Below are positions 62,652-64,000 of a stretch of DNA of 64,000 nt, in pieces; the stretch's first letter is position 1; the number at the start of each line of letters is the position of its first letter. Source of the stretch: Desulfosporosinus acidiphilus SJ4 (GTDB lineage Bacteria > Bacillota > Desulfitobacteriia > Desulfitobacteriales > Desulfitobacteriaceae); NCBI RefSeq assembly GCF_000255115.2, contig NC_018068.1:1893977-1957976 (forward strand), read 5' to 3'. The position numbers and the translations under genes were made by a program. The notes beneath the pieces are model-generated. The model made no database searches and had not been told where the DNA came from. It worked only from the letters and a program-made list of their open reading frames with translations.

Positions 62652-63788
62652 TTGAAACTTTACGAGTTTATGGCCAAAAAGATTCTTCAAAACAATGGGA
62701 TACCTGTGCCAAAGGGTGAAATTTTTACCGGAGTTGAAGGCGTGGCCGCCTTTGTTGAAAAAACGGGTCCTGTGGCTGTCAAATCTCAAGTTCTTTCCGG
62801 GGGACGAGGAAAGGCTGGCGGCATAAAGTTCGCCACAGCTCCTCAAGACGCCCTTTCCCTGGTACAGGATTTGTTGGCGGCGGAGATTAAGGGCAGCAAA
62901 GTGGAGAAGGTTCTCATTGAAAAAAAGGTGAGTATTGAACGCGAAATCTACCTTGCCCTTACAGTTGATGGCGCTAAAAAACAACCGGTTCTGTTAGCTT
63001 CTGCGGCCGGTGGGATGGAGGTTGAGCAAGTACCGGAAGAACTGATGATCAAGCGTCTTATTGACGTTACCATTGGCCTTCGGCCCTATGCCGCCCGGGA
63101 AATCGCTCGGCAAATGGGATTAAAGGGCAGGGAGGCTCAACAAGTTTCCGATCTTATGCTTAAGCTCTACCAGATTTTCCGCAAGTACGATGCCGAATTA
63201 GTGGAAATTAACCCGCTGGTTGTTACTCCAACGCAAGTTCTTGCCGCTGATGCCAAAATGACCTTGGATGATGATGCAGCCTTCCGTTTTCTTCCTGAGG
63301 TTCCCTGGGTTGAAGAAAGGACAGCCGTTGAAAAGAAAGCCGGAGATTTAGGAATCTCCTATGTTGAGCTGGACGGGGATATCGGAGTTATGGCTAACGG
63401 GGCAGGAATTACGATGGCTACTCTTGATCTGCTTAAACATTTTGGGGCCGGTGCCCGTAATTTTATGGATGCCGGAGGAGGATCAAGTTTAGAAGCGACG
63501 GCAGCAGCCTTGGAAATCTTGCTTTCTACAAACCCTAAAGCGCTCTTGATCAATATCTTCGGCGGGATAACTCGCTGTGATGAGGTAGCACAGGCCTTCG
63601 TACAAGTAAAGAATAGTCTTGGCCTGAAACTGCCTGTCGTTATTCGCCTCATAGGTACCAATGAAGATTTAGGAACTGCAATTTTACAAGAACAGGGCAT
63701 TGAATCATTTAAGAATATTGAAGACGCTGTAAGAAAAGTAATCGCTTTACTGAATGGGGGCGGAGACGATGTCCATTATTATCAATGA
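62652..63788 (+). CDS. sucC: succinyl-CoA synthetase-like beta subunit
   Basis: 378 residues from TTG 62652, AAAGGAG upstream. ATP-grasp half ([51 protein letters not shown]) and CoA-ligase half with [28 protein letters not shown] and [16 protein letters not shown]. It makes ATP or GTP from an acyl-CoA with its alpha partner, which overlaps it by 19 bases. Control by a PrpR-type sigma-54 activator suggests that the acyl group may not be succinyl. Confidence 0.9.
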   Translation: MKLYEFMAKKILQNNGIPVPKGEIFTGVEGVAAFVEKTGPVAVKSQVLSGGRGKAGGIKFATAPQDALSLVQDLLAAEIKGSKVEKVLIEKKVSIEREIYLALTVDGAKKQPVLLASAAGGMEVEQVPEELMIKRLIDVTIGLRPYAAREIARQMGLKGREAQQVSDLMLKLYQIFRKYDAELVEINPLVVTPTQVLAADAKMTLDDDAAFRFLPEVPWVEERTAVEKKAGDLGISYVELDGDIGVMANGAGITMATLDLLKHFGAGARNFMDAGGGSSLEATAAALEILLSTNPKALLINIFGGITRCDEVAQAFVQVKNSLGLKLPVVIRLIGTNEDLGTAILQEQGIESFKNIEDAVRKVIALLNGGGDDVHYYQ

Positions 63789-64000
63789 AACCACGAGAAT
63801 CCTTGTGCAAGGAATTACCGGGAACCAAGGGCAATTTCATACCCGGCAGATGCTGGCCTGCGGAAGCAAAATAGTCGGAGGCGTATCACCCGGCAAAGGC
63901 GGACAGGAAGTTCAGGGAGTCCAGGTTTTCGAAACGGTTGAAGAAGCCATGGGAGAGCAGCAGGCAGATGCATCTGTCATTTTTGTACCGGCCAGGTTAG
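63770..64000 (+). CDS. sucD: succinyl-CoA synthetase-like alpha subunit, partial
   Basis: The first 77 codons, cut by the window end. [29 protein letters not shown] holds the Rossmann CoA-binding start of SucD, then [24 protein letters not shown]. It overlaps sucC by 19 bases. The catalytic His lies beyond the window. Confidence 0.9.

Overview
The window looks like a chromosome segment of an anaerobic, spore-forming Firmicute of the Desulfosporosinus/Desulfitobacterium type (inference). Grounds: low-GC Gram-positive ribosome-binding sites, TTG and GTG starts, B12-dependent amino-acid fermentation, a DsrM/NarI-like cytochrome subunit, many sigma-54 promoters with their activators, and IS66 and IS1182-like elements.

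1-870 holds the end of an ADP-forming acyl-CoA synthetase, an ACT-domain protein and tRNA-Pro(GGG). From 870 to about 12.7 kb is a decayed integrative island at the tRNA 3' end: two tyrosine-integrase fragments bracket nested IS remnants, a dead AAA ATPase/DUF4276 pair, an intact TOTE-type primase-helicase-PLD protein, a Phd/RelE-type toxin-antitoxin pair, and a CxxC, RQC-like and SWIM zinc-finger gene row. 12.9-22 kb holds mostly small or envelope genes: a membrane protein, a structured leader behind a consensus promoter, a kinase with an overlapping small His/Ser/Gly-rich ORF, a FemX-like transferase, a TrxB-like flavoprotein without its CxxC, two secreted repeat proteins and an orphan DsrM/NarI-like subunit.

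22.2-25.9 kb is a sigma-54 locus for acetoacetate/3-hydroxybutyrate: a truncated activator, a frameshifted 3-hydroxybutyrate dehydrogenase and an intact acetoacetyl-CoA synthetase. 26.2-28.2 kb is a TetR gene divergent from two flavodoxin-fold reductases, with paired operators. 28.6-29.7 kb encodes a papain-like protein.

The core (30.0-50.1 kb) is a mirror-image amino-acid fermentation locus. On the minus strand lie the lysine genes kamA, kdd, kamB, kamD, kamE, kal and kce. On the plus strand lie the arginine/ornithine genes ord, ortA, ortB, oraS, oraE, a GlmL-like reactivase, orr and arginase. Two paralogous sigma-54 activators sit back to back in the centre, each reading toward its own cluster across a -24/-12 promoter. 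An APC permease, also with a plausible sigma-54 promoter, follows. Lysine would yield acetoacetate and crotonyl-CoA; arginine would yield urea, ornithine, then D-alanine and acetyl-CoA.

52.5-56.1 kb is nadBCA. Next come a FetAB-type ABC pair, a DedA-PAP2 fusion with a ruined phosphatase site, and a rubrerythrin-like protein. The window ends with a PrpR-type activator facing a sigma-54-driven sucCD-like operon, cut off at the edge. A dispersed repeat of about 100 bp with an IS200/IS605-like right end occurs three times, plus one partial copy.
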